Of a DNA stretch of 64,000 bases, positions 18,030-26,488 are shown piece after piece. Every line of letters starts with the position of its first letter. Position 1 is the first letter of the stretch. The notes below the pieces were generated by a model, which saw only the letters and a program-made list of their open reading frames with translations, searched no databases and was not told where the DNA came from. A program made the position numbers and the translations under genes. Origin of the DNA: Candidatus Methanoperedens nitratireducens (lineage in GTDB: Archaea; Halobacteriota; Methanosarcinia; Methanosarcinales; Methanoperedenaceae); the NCBI RefSeq assembly GCF_000685155.1, contig NZ_JMIY01000001.1, positions 416,414-480,413 on the forward strand, in the 5' to 3' direction.

Positions 18030-19198
18030 TGCGGATCGCATATATCTGTGCGGATACGGGCGTACCGGTATTCGGCCGAAAGGGCAGTTCAATCCATGTA
18101 CAGGAGGTAATTCGTGCTCTCATGGGACAGGGTGCCAGGGTTGAGCTGTTTGCTTCCCGCCTCGATGATAAAACGCCTTCTGGATTGGAGAGTGTCTGCA
18201 TCCACAGGCTTCCAGTTCACAGGCCACAGAAAAGCGACCGCTCTGCCATGGAGCGTGCTACCCTTGCAGCGAATCACGACCTGATGGACCTGCTTGAGCG
18301 AGAGGGTCCATTTGATATGGTCTATGAACGCTACTCGCTATGGAGCTTTGCAGGCATGGAGTATGCCCGTGATATGGGGATATCCGGGCTTCTTGAGGTA
18401 AATTCACCCCTGATTGAGGAACAGGTTCAACACCGAGGACTGTCTGACCGGGCCTGTGCTGAGCGGGTAGCCAGGCGGGCCTTCGGGGCTGCAGGGGTCT
18501 TAATCGCTGTATCCAGGGAGATTGCAGCATACCTTGAGCGCTTTCCTATCGTTGGAGCGCGTGTGCATGTTGTGCCCAATGCAGTAGATCCTTCTCGCTT
18601 CCCTGATAATATCAAACCCTCATGCCCTTCTGATATGTTCACAATTGGCTTTGTTGGCACACTGAAGCCCTGGCATGGCCTTCCGCTTCTTATCGAGGCA
18701 TACTCATTACTCCACAGGAGTAACCAGGACACCCGGCTGCTCATAGTGGGCGATGGACCGGGGCTGCCTGATCTGGTTGAGGATCTGTCCGCACGCGGTC
18801 TATCTGAAACGGTTCACCTGACAGGCTCGGTTGATCCGGATGAGGTACCGGGTCTTCTGGCTTCCATGGATGCTGCTGTTGCACCATATCCGGATTATCC
18901 CGATTTCTATTTCTCACCATTGAAGATCTATGAATACATGGCAGCCGGTCTGCCGGTTGTGGCCAGCCGTATAGGACAGGTGGCAGAACTGATCCAGGAT
19001 GGGACCAACGGTCTTCTCTATCAGCCGGGCGATGCTGTCGCACTGTCTGCTGCACTCAACCGATTGAGATGTGAGCCCATGCTGCGCTCCAGTCTCGGAA
19101 GAGCAGCCAGAGAGACTGTACTTCACGACCATACATGGGAGGCGGTTGCTAAGCGCATCCTTCATCTGGGCGGTATAGAGCCAGTTAAGGTGAGCTAA
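18029..19198 (+). CDS. GT4-family glycosyltransferase
   Basis: Second GT4 enzyme of the operon, 389 residues. It starts MRIAYICADTGVPVFGRKGSSIHVQEVIRAL, a typical acceptor-domain beginning with a glycine-rich loop. The donor domain contains IGFVGTLKPWHGLPLLIEAYSLL, LLIVGDGPG and YFSPLKIYEYMAAGLPVVASRIGQ, including the E-x7-E region. Its start overlaps the previous stop (TGATG) and the next gene starts immediately after its own stop, so it is part of a strictly coupled series. Substrates unknown. Confidence 0.9.
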   Translation: MRIAYICADTGVPVFGRKGSSIHVQEVIRALMGQGARVELFASRLDDKTPSGLESVCIHRLPVHRPQKSDRSAMERATLAANHDLMDLLEREGPFDMVYERYSLWSFAGMEYARDMGISGLLEVNSPLIEEQVQHRGLSDRACAERVARRAFGAAGVLIAVSREIAAYLERFPIVGARVHVVPNAVDPSRFPDNIKPSCPSDMFTIGFVGTLKPWHGLPLLIEAYSLLHRSNQDTRLLIVGDGPGLPDLVEDLSARGLSETVHLTGSVDPDEVPGLLASMDAAVAPYPDYPDFYFSPLKIYEYMAAGLPVVASRIGQVAELIQDGTNGLLYQPGDAVALSAALNRLRCEPMLRSSLGRAARETVLHDHTWEAVAKRILHLGGIEPVKVS

Positions 19199-21031
19199 AT
19201 GGCGCGGCCGCAAACATTAGAACAGAGTTTACCTGGTATCAGGCGGTTCATTGTGCGTTTCTGGCCGTATATCCGTACACAGCGCACCCTTATCTCAGGT
19301 TCAATGCTGGCTCTCTTTATCGAGGTAGGTCTGCGTCTGCTTGAGCCCTGGCCTCTTAAGTTCATCTTCGATCGCGTAATCACCACCGCACCTTCAGGCG
19401 GCTTATCCGGCATCTCCATAATTGATAATATGGATCCGATGACCCTGCTCACCTTCTCTGCGTTCGCAGTGGTCACGATCGCCGGACTGCGGGCGATTGC
19501 TGCCTACAGCAATACGGTCGGGTTCGCCCTGATCGGCAACCGTGTTCTCACAAAAGTACGAAACGACCTTTTCCGCCACCTGCAGTTCGTATCACTCTCT
19601 TTCCATAACAGATCAAGGAGTGGCGACCTGATCATACGTGTCATTGACGATGTTGGCATACTCAAAGAGGTCACTGTTACGGCAATCCTGCCACTTCTGG
19701 CGAACTTTCTCATCCTGGCAGGCATGGTGGCAGTGATGTTCTGGCTGAACTGGGAGCTTGCTCTTCTGGCTATGATGATCTTTCCTCTATTCTGGCTCTC
19801 CACTATTCGCATCAGTCGGAACATCCAGCATGTTGCCAGAAAGCAGCGCAAGCGTGAGGGAGCAATGGCAGCCACAGCAGCAGAATCATTTGGAGCGATA
19901 AAGGTTGTCCAGGCACTCTCACTTGATGCAAATTTCACCCAGGTTTTTTCTGACCAGAGCAACAAAGATCTGAAGGTGGGGGTTAAGGCCAAGCGTCTTC
20001 AGGCCAGCCTTGAGCGTACAGTAGACATACTGATAGCGTTCGCTACTGCAATGGTGTTATGGTATGGGGCGACATTAGTGCTTGACAATATTTTTACTCC
20101 AGGTGACCTTCTGGTTTTCCTTTTCTATCTCAAAAGTGCCTTCAGACCAATACGGGACACTGCCAAGTACACGGGCCGGCTGGCAAAGGCCACAGCCGCG
20201 TGTGAGCGGGTGGTCGACCTCCTGGAGATAGAGCCTGAAGTTCGCGACCTGCCAGATGCTGTACCTGCACCTGCTCTTCGAGGAGGGATACGGTTTGAGG
20301 GTGTAAGTTTCGCCTATGAGCCAGGCCAGCCTGTGCTTGAGGATATCAGCTTTGAGGTGCATCCCGGTCAATACATTGCTCTGGTCGGTCCATCTGGCGC
20401 GGGTAAATCCACGCTCATCAGCCTGATCCTGCGTCTTTATGATCCGATGCAGGGGAGGATCATGATCGATGGACGCGATATCCGCAAATATACAGTTGCA
20501 TCCCTCCGCCAGCAGATCAGTGTGGTATTGCAGGATAATATCCTGTTCGCTGCGAGCATAAGGGACAATATCGCCTACGGTGCGCCCGATGCTACACCAG
20601 GGGAGATCGAGGCTGCAGCCCGTCTTGCCAATGCCCATGAGTTCATCGGGGCTCTGCCGCAGGGATACGATACTATCCTGGGTGAGCGCGGTGTAACCTT
20701 ATCCAGCGGACAGCGACAGAGAATCGCGATCGCAAGGGCAGCCATACGAAAAGCTCCCATCCTGATCCTGGATGAGCCAACCAGCAGTCTGGACAGGGAG
20801 AACCAGAGAGCAGTGATCCAGGCCCTTGAACGTCTCGCTCATGGCAGCACCACTTTTCTCCTTACCCATGATATGGAGTTCGCTTCAAGCGCTGATCTGA
20901 TACTCTATCTTGAGAACGGGCGGGTGATTGAGTGCGGAACGCATGAGGAATTGATGAAAGCCAGTGGTCGGTACAGCACACTGTACCGCCTGCAGTCAGC
21001 CTTGCATGAGTATACCGCCCACAGGGGATAG
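19199..21031 (+). CDS. ABC exporter, fused transmembrane and ATPase domains (MsbA-like)
   Basis: Type IV (MsbA-like) half-transporter of 610 residues. The N-terminal membrane domain of about six helices spans residues 30-320; the ATPase domain has Walker A GPSGAGKST, signature LSSGQRQRI, Walker B ILILDEPTSSLD and the H-loop LTHD. The signature LSSGQ instead of LSGGQ is a common variant. Lying among glycosyltransferases, it probably flips or exports a glycosylated lipid or oligosaccharide; this is inference. AAGGTGAG precedes the start, which abuts the preceding stop. Confidence 0.93.
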   Translation: MARPQTLEQSLPGIRRFIVRFWPYIRTQRTLISGSMLALFIEVGLRLLEPWPLKFIFDRVITTAPSGGLSGISIIDNMDPMTLLTFSAFAVVTIAGLRAIAAYSNTVGFALIGNRVLTKVRNDLFRHLQFVSLSFHNRSRSGDLIIRVIDDVGILKEVTVTAILPLLANFLILAGMVAVMFWLNWELALLAMMIFPLFWLSTIRISRNIQHVARKQRKREGAMAATAAESFGAIKVVQALSLDANFTQVFSDQSNKDLKVGVKAKRLQASLERTVDILIAFATAMVLWYGATLVLDNIFTPGDLLVFLFYLKSAFRPIRDTAKYTGRLAKATAACERVVDLLEIEPEVRDLPDAVPAPALRGGIRFEGVSFAYEPGQPVLEDISFEVHPGQYIALVGPSGAGKSTLISLILRLYDPMQGRIMIDGRDIRKYTVASLRQQISVVLQDNILFAASIRDNIAYGAPDATPGEIEAAARLANAHEFIGALPQGYDTILGERGVTLSSGQRQRIAIARAAIRKAPILILDEPTSSLDRENQRAVIQALERLAHGSTTFLLTHDMEFASSADLILYLENGRVIECGTHEELMKASGRYSTLYRLQSALHEYTAHRG

Positions 21032-21034
21032 ACC

Positions 21035-22306
21035 ATGCTTTCAGCATCTGATACTGATCTTATCCAGCGCGACCCGGCCCTTCCAGGACTATCTACTCTG
21101 CTGGATAATGATGCTCTTGCTGATAGATTGCGCCCTTTCCTGCCTGATACAGGAACAGTACAGAGCACCTATGTTAGATACAAGCCAGGAACGAGTTGCC
21201 TTGTCGCCTATCGGCTCAAAGTAGCAGGAACGGAAATAGAGTTTTACGCCACAGCTTATCGGCCTGATGCCAGGGATAAGCTTCAAAAAGCCCGCAGATT
21301 GCCGTGTGTACCAGGACTTACCGGCCCGGGGCGCATCTTTCTGGACGACTGCGCCGTGGTTGTATCCATCTTTCCGAACGATAGTAGACTGAAAATACTC
21401 CCCTGCCTGACTGATACACAGGCCCGCAGGCGTCTGCTCTATAAGCTCTTCCCGCATTGTCCTGACCTGTGGGAAGGTACGGTAGAGACCTTAAGATACA
21501 AACCCGGGCGGAGGTATGTTGCCAGGCTGATGACCGGGGATGATGCCAGGGCTGTACTTAAGATCTACACGAGTAACGGTTACCAGGCGGCAAATAGCAA
21601 TTCTAAAGCCTTCAGGTCAAGGTGGCCGCTCCGTATCGCACAGCGGGTAAGCAGGTCCAACCGTCATCACATCATGGCTTTTGAGTGGATTCATGGATAT
21701 TTGATAAGCGATGCCATCTTCAATACCGATCAGGCATATGAGGGGGTTGTGACCACAGGCGCAGCACTTGCCGAACTGCATGCTCAGAATCCCGGAGGAC
21801 TGGTGTGCCTTGAGCGCAGGACAGAAGCGGCTATCCTGCTTGAGGTGGCTGCATGGATCGGTTTTGTCTGTCCTCATCTTGCTGAGCAGGCCCGTGACCT
21901 GGCACAGCGGCTTGCCGCCCGCCTCATGCATGAGCCTCCTGTGAACCGCTCGATCCACGGGGACTTTTATGCCAAGCAGGTACTGATCCAGGATGATACT
22001 GCAGCCATTCTTGACCTGGATAAAGCAGTCCGTGGCGATCCTGCTGCAGATCTGGGTAATTTCATTGCTCATCTTGAACGCGATGCTCTTTGCGGTAACA
22101 TCTCCGTACACCGGGTAGAGATGCTGAAGAAGGCGCTGCTCGAAGGCTATGGGGCTGCCACCTGCAAACCTGTCCCTGCCAGTGTCGAATTATATACTGC
22201 TGCTGGATTATTACATCTCGCACCTGAGCCATTCCGTATTCGTCAGCCTGACTGGCCGCAGAGAACTGAGACAATCCTGAAGCAAATCGAGGCAATAGTA
22301 AAATGA
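21035..22306 (+). CDS. APH-fold phosphotransferase with duplicated N-terminal region
   Basis: Kinase of the aminoglycoside-phosphotransferase/choline-kinase fold, 423 residues. The catalytic loop reads S-I-H-G-D-F-Y-A-K-Q, where most APH enzymes have Asn at the last position, and the metal site is ILDLDKAVRGDPAADLGNF. The N-terminal 230 residues contain two related units, each with a Y-K-P-G motif (VRYKPGTSCLVAYRLK and LRYKPGRRYVARL), suggesting duplication of the N-lobe. The substrate is probably a sugar or sugar lipid made by the neighbouring enzymes rather than an antibiotic. It starts 3 bp after the ABC gene. Confidence 0.75.
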   Translation: MLSASDTDLIQRDPALPGLSTLLDNDALADRLRPFLPDTGTVQSTYVRYKPGTSCLVAYRLKVAGTEIEFYATAYRPDARDKLQKARRLPCVPGLTGPGRIFLDDCAVVVSIFPNDSRLKILPCLTDTQARRRLLYKLFPHCPDLWEGTVETLRYKPGRRYVARLMTGDDARAVLKIYTSNGYQAANSNSKAFRSRWPLRIAQRVSRSNRHHIMAFEWIHGYLISDAIFNTDQAYEGVVTTGAALAELHAQNPGGLVCLERRTEAAILLEVAAWIGFVCPHLAEQARDLAQRLAARLMHEPPVNRSIHGDFYAKQVLIQDDTAAILDLDKAVRGDPAADLGNFIAHLERDALCGNISVHRVEMLKKALLEGYGAATCKPVPASVELYTAAGLLHLAPEPFRIRQPDWPQRTETILKQIEAIVK

Positions 22307-23328
22307 TACCTGTGGTTGACCCGTTCAGCATTACTGAAGATCCGAAGATGCCCTTCCTGGCAAAAGCGATTAATCCCGCCGAGGCAAGGGATAAGCTTGA
22401 GCAATACCTTTTACATCCAGCATGTGGGAATCACAATGTATATCTTCATGCTATACGGGTGATACGGTACAAGCCCGCACGGCGCTGCATGATAGAATAT
22501 GATCTTGAGATATGTAGCCCGCAGCCTGAAAAAGTTACGGTGATCGGCAAGGTACAGGCGCAGGGACCGCGGCGATCAACGTATTACGTTCTTAATTCAC
22601 TCTATAACGCTGGTTTTGGACAGGACAGCCAGGACGGGATCTGTGTGCCTGAGACCGCTGGCATAATCCCAGAATTTAATATGCTGCTCCAGCGCAAGGT
22701 ATCAGGCGATACCGCAACCCGGCTGCTGATAGAACCGGGTGGTACAGCATTATCAAGACGCATTGCCCGGGCAGCCCACAAGCTCCACAGGGCGGATATC
22801 CCTGTCAAGCGCCGACATACGATGGTGGATGAGCTTCGCATCCTTCATGAGCGCCTGTCCATCGTGGCCCGGATGATGCCTGACCGGGCAGAGCGCCTGG
22901 AGCGAATCCTTGATTCCTGCGATCAGATCGGTGCAGCAACACCGAAGCCTGAGCTGTGTGGAATCCACAGGGATTTTTACCCTGACCAGGTGATCGCAGA
23001 CGGGTCGCATCTTTACCTTATCGATTTTGATCTGTACTGCGAAGGTGACCCCGGACTGGATATAGGCAATTTCCTGGGGCACCTGATAGAACTGAGCCTT
23101 CGCACCTTTAATGATCCCGATGCTCTGTCAGACCGCACAGAGGCGATGGAAGAAGAGTTCGTGGCGCTCTCAGGTGAGCATACACGGGCCTCGGTGCGGG
23201 CTTACAGTGTGCTCACACTGGTTCGGCACATATACCTGAGCACGCAGTTCCCGGAGCGGCGTAACTTTACTGAGCCCTTGCTGGAATTATGCGAGCAGCG
23301 CCTGGCACGGTGTATACCGAAACTGTAA
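22303..23328 (+). CDS. APH-fold phosphotransferase
   Basis: Last gene of the operon, 341 residues, overlapping the previous one by ATGA. The N-lobe carries IRYKPARRCMIEYDLEI, the same motif as in its neighbour. The catalytic loop is GIHRDFYPDQVI, again with Gln where Asn is usual, followed by LIDFDLYCEGDPGLDIGNFLGHL for metal binding. Both kinases share these features, so they are paralogues. They may act on successive sugar or alcohol positions, or as a heterodimer. No aminoglycoside role should be assumed. Confidence 0.75.
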   Translation: MIPVVDPFSITEDPKMPFLAKAINPAEARDKLEQYLLHPACGNHNVYLHAIRVIRYKPARRCMIEYDLEICSPQPEKVTVIGKVQAQGPRRSTYYVLNSLYNAGFGQDSQDGICVPETAGIIPEFNMLLQRKVSGDTATRLLIEPGGTALSRRIARAAHKLHRADIPVKRRHTMVDELRILHERLSIVARMMPDRAERLERILDSCDQIGAATPKPELCGIHRDFYPDQVIADGSHLYLIDFDLYCEGDPGLDIGNFLGHLIELSLRTFNDPDALSDRTEAMEEEFVALSGEHTRASVRAYSVLTLVRHIYLSTQFPERRNFTEPLLELCEQRLARCIPKL

Positions 23329-23389
23329 TTAAAAAACGTTGACAATCTTTAAATAATATAAATTCGGAATACTACGAACAGGAAAATAT

Positions 23390-24400
23390 ATGGACTTCGT
23401 AGAACGGGTAAGGGAAAACCTTGAAGGGAAATTGCATATAGAAGAAGGGAACTGCGGCACGACCCATAAGGTACTGAAAGAGATATCCAGATTAGGTGGT
23501 AAAGCAGTAACCTGGGAGCGGCCTGATGGGGTGGGCTCAAGGATACTTGATGATAAAGGGAACATTGCAGGTGAGGGCGAAGGCATAACATGGCCTCCTG
23601 CGATCCTGTTTGCAATGGTAGAGGGAGGTTTCTTCCCGAAGCATATAGAATCTGAACTTATAAAGTCGTTGCAGTGCATTATCGACATGGAGAAAGTTGC
23701 AGATATCTATGGCTATGGCAGGGTGGTCACACCTGTATCTTCTGCCTATAACGAAGTCTGGAAGAGCGGGGGCAGGGTGGCTATAAGACGAAACTCATGG
23801 GGGGTTGAAGTTGCTTTTATCGATAAAGATAGTAATGAGATAGCTGTTGGCCCGATCTCCTATTGCCCGACATGCGGAACAGCAGCAACTATTCCCAGGG
23901 CTATTGAGCTTGCTGCAAGGATAAAAGAGGAACTCAAAAACAAAAGGAACACTGGAAAAGAGAAATACGAGCGCGGGATGGAGAACTGGTTCTTCTATAA
24001 GAACGACAGGATATGCTGCGAGATAGTGGAGAACGGTAGCGTGATAGGAAGAGCGATGAGGTGCTGCATTGCTTATGCAGGAGTGGTTGCTGAAGCGCAC
24101 GCCGGGATCGCAGGGCCAAAATGGGGCGCTCTATTTAAGGAATACTGCAAGATATGCCCTGTGAAACTGTGCAGAAAAGGGAAGAATACAGGAGAAGAAG
24201 CGAATAGACTTCTTGTTAATCTTGAGAAGAAGAACATGACGACAGATGTAAAGATGAATACATATATCACAGCAATGGTGAAAAAGGATGAGGAACTCAT
24301 TGGCAAAGGCATAGGGACGGTGTGCGCGTTCTCGTCATTGCTATATGCTGCGGCTAAATGTATACAATTAAAATCCGAAATAGAGGTTGTAAGGGAGTGA
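23390..24400 (+). CDS. Cys-rich protein of unknown function, linked to hypA
   Basis: 336 residues; I do not recognise the family. Features visible: a CPTCG motif near residue 160, a C-C pair in RMRCCIAYAG, and near residue 260 the cluster CKICPVKLC, which together could bind a metal or Fe-S cluster. A glycine-rich region (YGYGRVVTP) and a C-terminal hydrophobic helix with GIGTVCAFSSLLYAAAKC are also present. No signal peptide or transmembrane anchor is evident. The gene ends 6 bp before hypA, so both are likely co-transcribed, which points to a role in nickel-enzyme maturation or metal handling. The ribosome site is weak (AGGAAA). Confidence 0.7.
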   Translation: MDFVERVRENLEGKLHIEEGNCGTTHKVLKEISRLGGKAVTWERPDGVGSRILDDKGNIAGEGEGITWPPAILFAMVEGGFFPKHIESELIKSLQCIIDMEKVADIYGYGRVVTPVSSAYNEVWKSGGRVAIRRNSWGVEVAFIDKDSNEIAVGPISYCPTCGTAATIPRAIELAARIKEELKNKRNTGKEKYERGMENWFFYKNDRICCEIVENGSVIGRAMRCCIAYAGVVAEAHAGIAGPKWGALFKEYCKICPVKLCRKGKNTGEEANRLLVNLEKKNMTTDVKMNTYITAMVKKDEELIGKGIGTVCAFSSLLYAAAKCIQLKSEIEVVRE

Positions 24401-24406
24401 GAACAT

Positions 24407-24769
24407 ATGCATGAGGTATCAATTGCAGGTGCTATAATAGATGCAGTGCTTGATGCGGCAAAGAAGAACAATGCAGAAAAGGTGAGCGAAGTTTTCATTG
24501 AGGTAGGAGAGCTTACTGCGCTCTACCCTGACCAGCTCAGGTTCATTTTTGAAACAATAACCGCCGGGACCGTGGCAGAAGGCGCGAAGTACGATATCAA
24601 GGTTATCAAGCCTATGATAAAGTGCAAGTGCTCATATAACGGACCCGTTGAGTCCTTTGAGAAACTTCATTTCTTTATGCCCACAATAAAGTGCCCGAAG
24701 TGCGGGGAAACTGATGTTGAGATCACTGCCGGAAGAGAATGCTGTGTTAAGAGAATAAAGATATCATGA
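24407..24769 (+). CDS. hypA: Hydrogenase/nickel maturation protein HypA with atypical Zn site
   Basis: HypA delivers nickel to [NiFe] hydrogenase, with a partner GTPase HypB. The Ni-binding N-terminus M-H-E is intact, as are the I-x-V-G-E-L region (EVFIEVGELTALYPDQLRFIFETI) and the C-terminal zinc domain. The zinc site is unusual: the first half is Cys73-Lys-Cys75 instead of C-x-x-C, while the second is normal (C96-P-K-C99), and a vicinal Cys112-Cys113 follows. The usual length of about 120 residues is kept. No hypB or hydrogenase gene lies in this window. Confidence 0.88.
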   Translation: MHEVSIAGAIIDAVLDAAKKNNAEKVSEVFIEVGELTALYPDQLRFIFETITAGTVAEGAKYDIKVIKPMIKCKCSYNGPVESFEKLHFFMPTIKCPKCGETDVEITAGRECCVKRIKIS

Positions 24770-24778
24770 CCGATTCGA

Positions 24779-24997
24779 TTAATCGATCTCGCCTTTTAGC
24801 AGCTCGTTCACCACATCCTGCGTCCTGAGAGTCCCTTCTGCTACCCGCTTGATCAGGGGATAGATATACCTGCAGTCCTCAATCCTGCTCCAGATCTCAG
24901 GGTCTATATCTCTTGTGATCTGGCCTATGATCCTGCTGCATCTATCACATATCCCCGTTTCGTTTGTTGTGGGGCTTCCACATACCTCGCAGTTCAT
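24779..24997 (-). CDS. Small zinc-ribbon protein
   Basis: 72 residues beginning MNCEVCGSPTTNETGICDRCSRI, a four-cysteine zinc ribbon (C3, C6, C17, C20), followed by an acidic helical region (DPEIWSRIEDCRYIYPLIKRVAEGTLRTQDVVNELL). Similar small proteins occur in methanogens without known function. It is convergent with hypA, 9 bp away. Coding is supported by the motif and the lack of any better frame here. Confidence 0.7.
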   Translation of the reverse strand: MNCEVCGSPTTNETGICDRCSRIIGQITRDIDPEIWSRIEDCRYIYPLIKRVAEGTLRTQDVVNELLKGEID

Positions 24998-25124
24998 ATT
25001 ATCCGTAATTCAATTATAGCTTGATAGATAAATAGATATCGCATGCTGCATTACATCATTCTATTAATCTCAGTTAGTTATAAGTAAGACTGGATATAAC
25101 AGTAAACTGAGGAGTGGAGGTTAG

Positions 25125-25508
25125 ATGAACGCAGAAGAGATTATTAAAACTATTACCGAGGAAATCGCCACTATGATTTCAACAAAGACAGTGATCGGAG
25201 AGCACATAACCATAGATGGCAGGATTATCATACCCGTTACCAGGGTCAGTTTCGGATTCGGAAGCGGCGGTGGTACAGGCAGGAATAAAGCAGGTGAAGA
25301 GGGGATAGGCAGCGGTGGGGCTGGAGGTGCCAGCATTCAGCCAATCGCCTTTCTTGTGATAACGCCAGAAGATGTACAATTGCTCAGTATCAAGGGAAAA
25401 GGTACGATCGCGCGTCTGGCAGAGATAATGCCAGAGATGATGGAGAAATACGAACAGGTTATGGAAAGACGCAAGAAAGAGGAATCGTACAGGACAGAGG
25501 AAGAGTAA
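25125..25508 (+). CDS. GerW/YtfJ-family protein
   Basis: 127 residues of the family named from the Bacillus sporulation protein YtfJ/GerW. The family pattern is clear: GEHITIDGRIIIPVTRVSFGFGSGGGTG, then a Gly-rich loop (GIGSGGAGGAS), IQPIAFLVITPEDVQLL, and a Lys/Glu-rich C-terminus. Archaea do not make spores, so the role is different and unknown. A strong GGAGG ribosome site precedes the ATG. The next gene is a DUF2953 protein, the same pairing as ytfJ-ytfI in Bacillus. Confidence 0.88.
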   Translation: MNAEEIIKTITEEIATMISTKTVIGEHITIDGRIIIPVTRVSFGFGSGGGTGRNKAGEEGIGSGGAGGASIQPIAFLVITPEDVQLLSIKGKGTIARLAEIMPEMMEKYEQVMERRKKEESYRTEEE

Positions 25509-25554
25509 TTCAGTATAAATCAACCGACCTAAGACAATGAAAAATTAACCTGAA

Positions 25555-26199
25555 ATGGTCTGGCTTATAGTTGCTGTAATAGTAATTATTGCAGTGCTGG
25601 CCTTGCTGCTATTTCCTGTGATGATCAGCATCAATTCAGTAAGGTCAGGAGGTAAAGTAGACGGAAGTCTGAGCATAAGCTGGCTGATGTTCATTGTTAG
25701 ATATGCGTTAAGAGATAAACAGGTAGAAATTTTCGTTTTCAACCGAAGGGTAATTGTCAGGCAACATAAAGAGAAACCGCTCAGATTAGAAAAAACAGAA
25801 AAGATAGAAAAAATAGAGAAAATAGAGAAACCCGGAAGATCCAGGAGACCCAGGGGCATGCCGCCTATCAGATATATTTTCAATATTATCAGGCCGTTGC
25901 TGCGGCTCTTCAGAGACCTGGTCACTGCCTTCAGGTTAAGGTATCTTGATATTGATATCACCTATGGCCTGGATGACCCGGCATATACAGGCATTCTGAC
26001 AGGATTCATGTATGCGGCCGTCACTCCATCACGGATAGGGCGTGACATTGTATTTACTGCGGATTTTACAAAACCGGTACTTGACTGGAACATGGGGGCA
26101 AAAGTCTCAATCACGCCAGTTCAGGTTGTACTGCCAGTAATAAGGTTTGTAACTAACAGGCAGGTTTTGAGACTGGGATGGAGGATGATCAGGGATTAA
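25555..26199 (+). CDS. DUF2953 membrane-anchored protein
   Basis: 214 residues. An N-terminal membrane helix (WLIVAVIVIIAVLALLLFPVMISI) is followed by a conserved DUF2953-type region (VDGSLSISWLMFIVRYALRDKQVEIFVF), a charged Lys/Glu linker with a short EKIEKI repeat, and a C-terminal part containing DITYGLDDPAYTGILTGFMYAA. The Bacillus relative YtfI is encoded beside YtfJ, as here, so a membrane complex with the GerW-like protein is a reasonable inference. There is no strong ribosome site, so the start is less certain. Confidence 0.8.
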   Translation: MVWLIVAVIVIIAVLALLLFPVMISINSVRSGGKVDGSLSISWLMFIVRYALRDKQVEIFVFNRRVIVRQHKEKPLRLEKTEKIEKIEKIEKPGRSRRPRGMPPIRYIFNIIRPLLRLFRDLVTAFRLRYLDIDITYGLDDPAYTGILTGFMYAAVTPSRIGRDIVFTADFTKPVLDWNMGAKVSITPVQVVLPVIRFVTNRQVLRLGWRMIRD

Positions 26200-26288
26200 G
26201 TACTGATCAAGGTTAAAAGCCGTATTTGGTAATAATTTGGGTATAATCTTGGAAAATTGCTTTAAATATCTGATCCAATGATGATTCA

Positions 26289-26349
26289 TGAGGAACCTCC
26301 AAACCTATCCTATCCATTAGATATAATCACTAATTTTTTTGGTTCCTCA
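26289..26349 (+). ncRNA. Possible hairpin RNA in the mgtE upstream region
   Basis: A 9-bp inverted repeat TGAGGAACC (26289-26297) / GGTTCCTCA (26341-26349) closes a C/U-rich loop of 43 nt that ends in a run of T. TTTAAATA at 26261-26268 sits about 25 bp before the first stem base, where an archaeal TATA box would be for a transcript starting at the hairpin. It could be a small RNA or part of the mgtE leader (mgtE starts 140 bp further on). Confidence 0.35.
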
Positions 26350-26488
26350 AATATCCTATCACCCTCTTCTCTATAAATCTATAATAGCAATCAGGTATAA
26401 TTACTATTTAAATTTGATACTTAGAATTCTGCTCGACTTTCATACCTCTTAATGCTGAAAAATAAATACATACTAAAATAAATATATC

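Noticed and set aside
21035-23328. Aminoglycoside resistance genes
   Set aside because: The APH fold alone does not show resistance; the context is glycan synthesis and the catalytic loop differs from known resistance enzymes.
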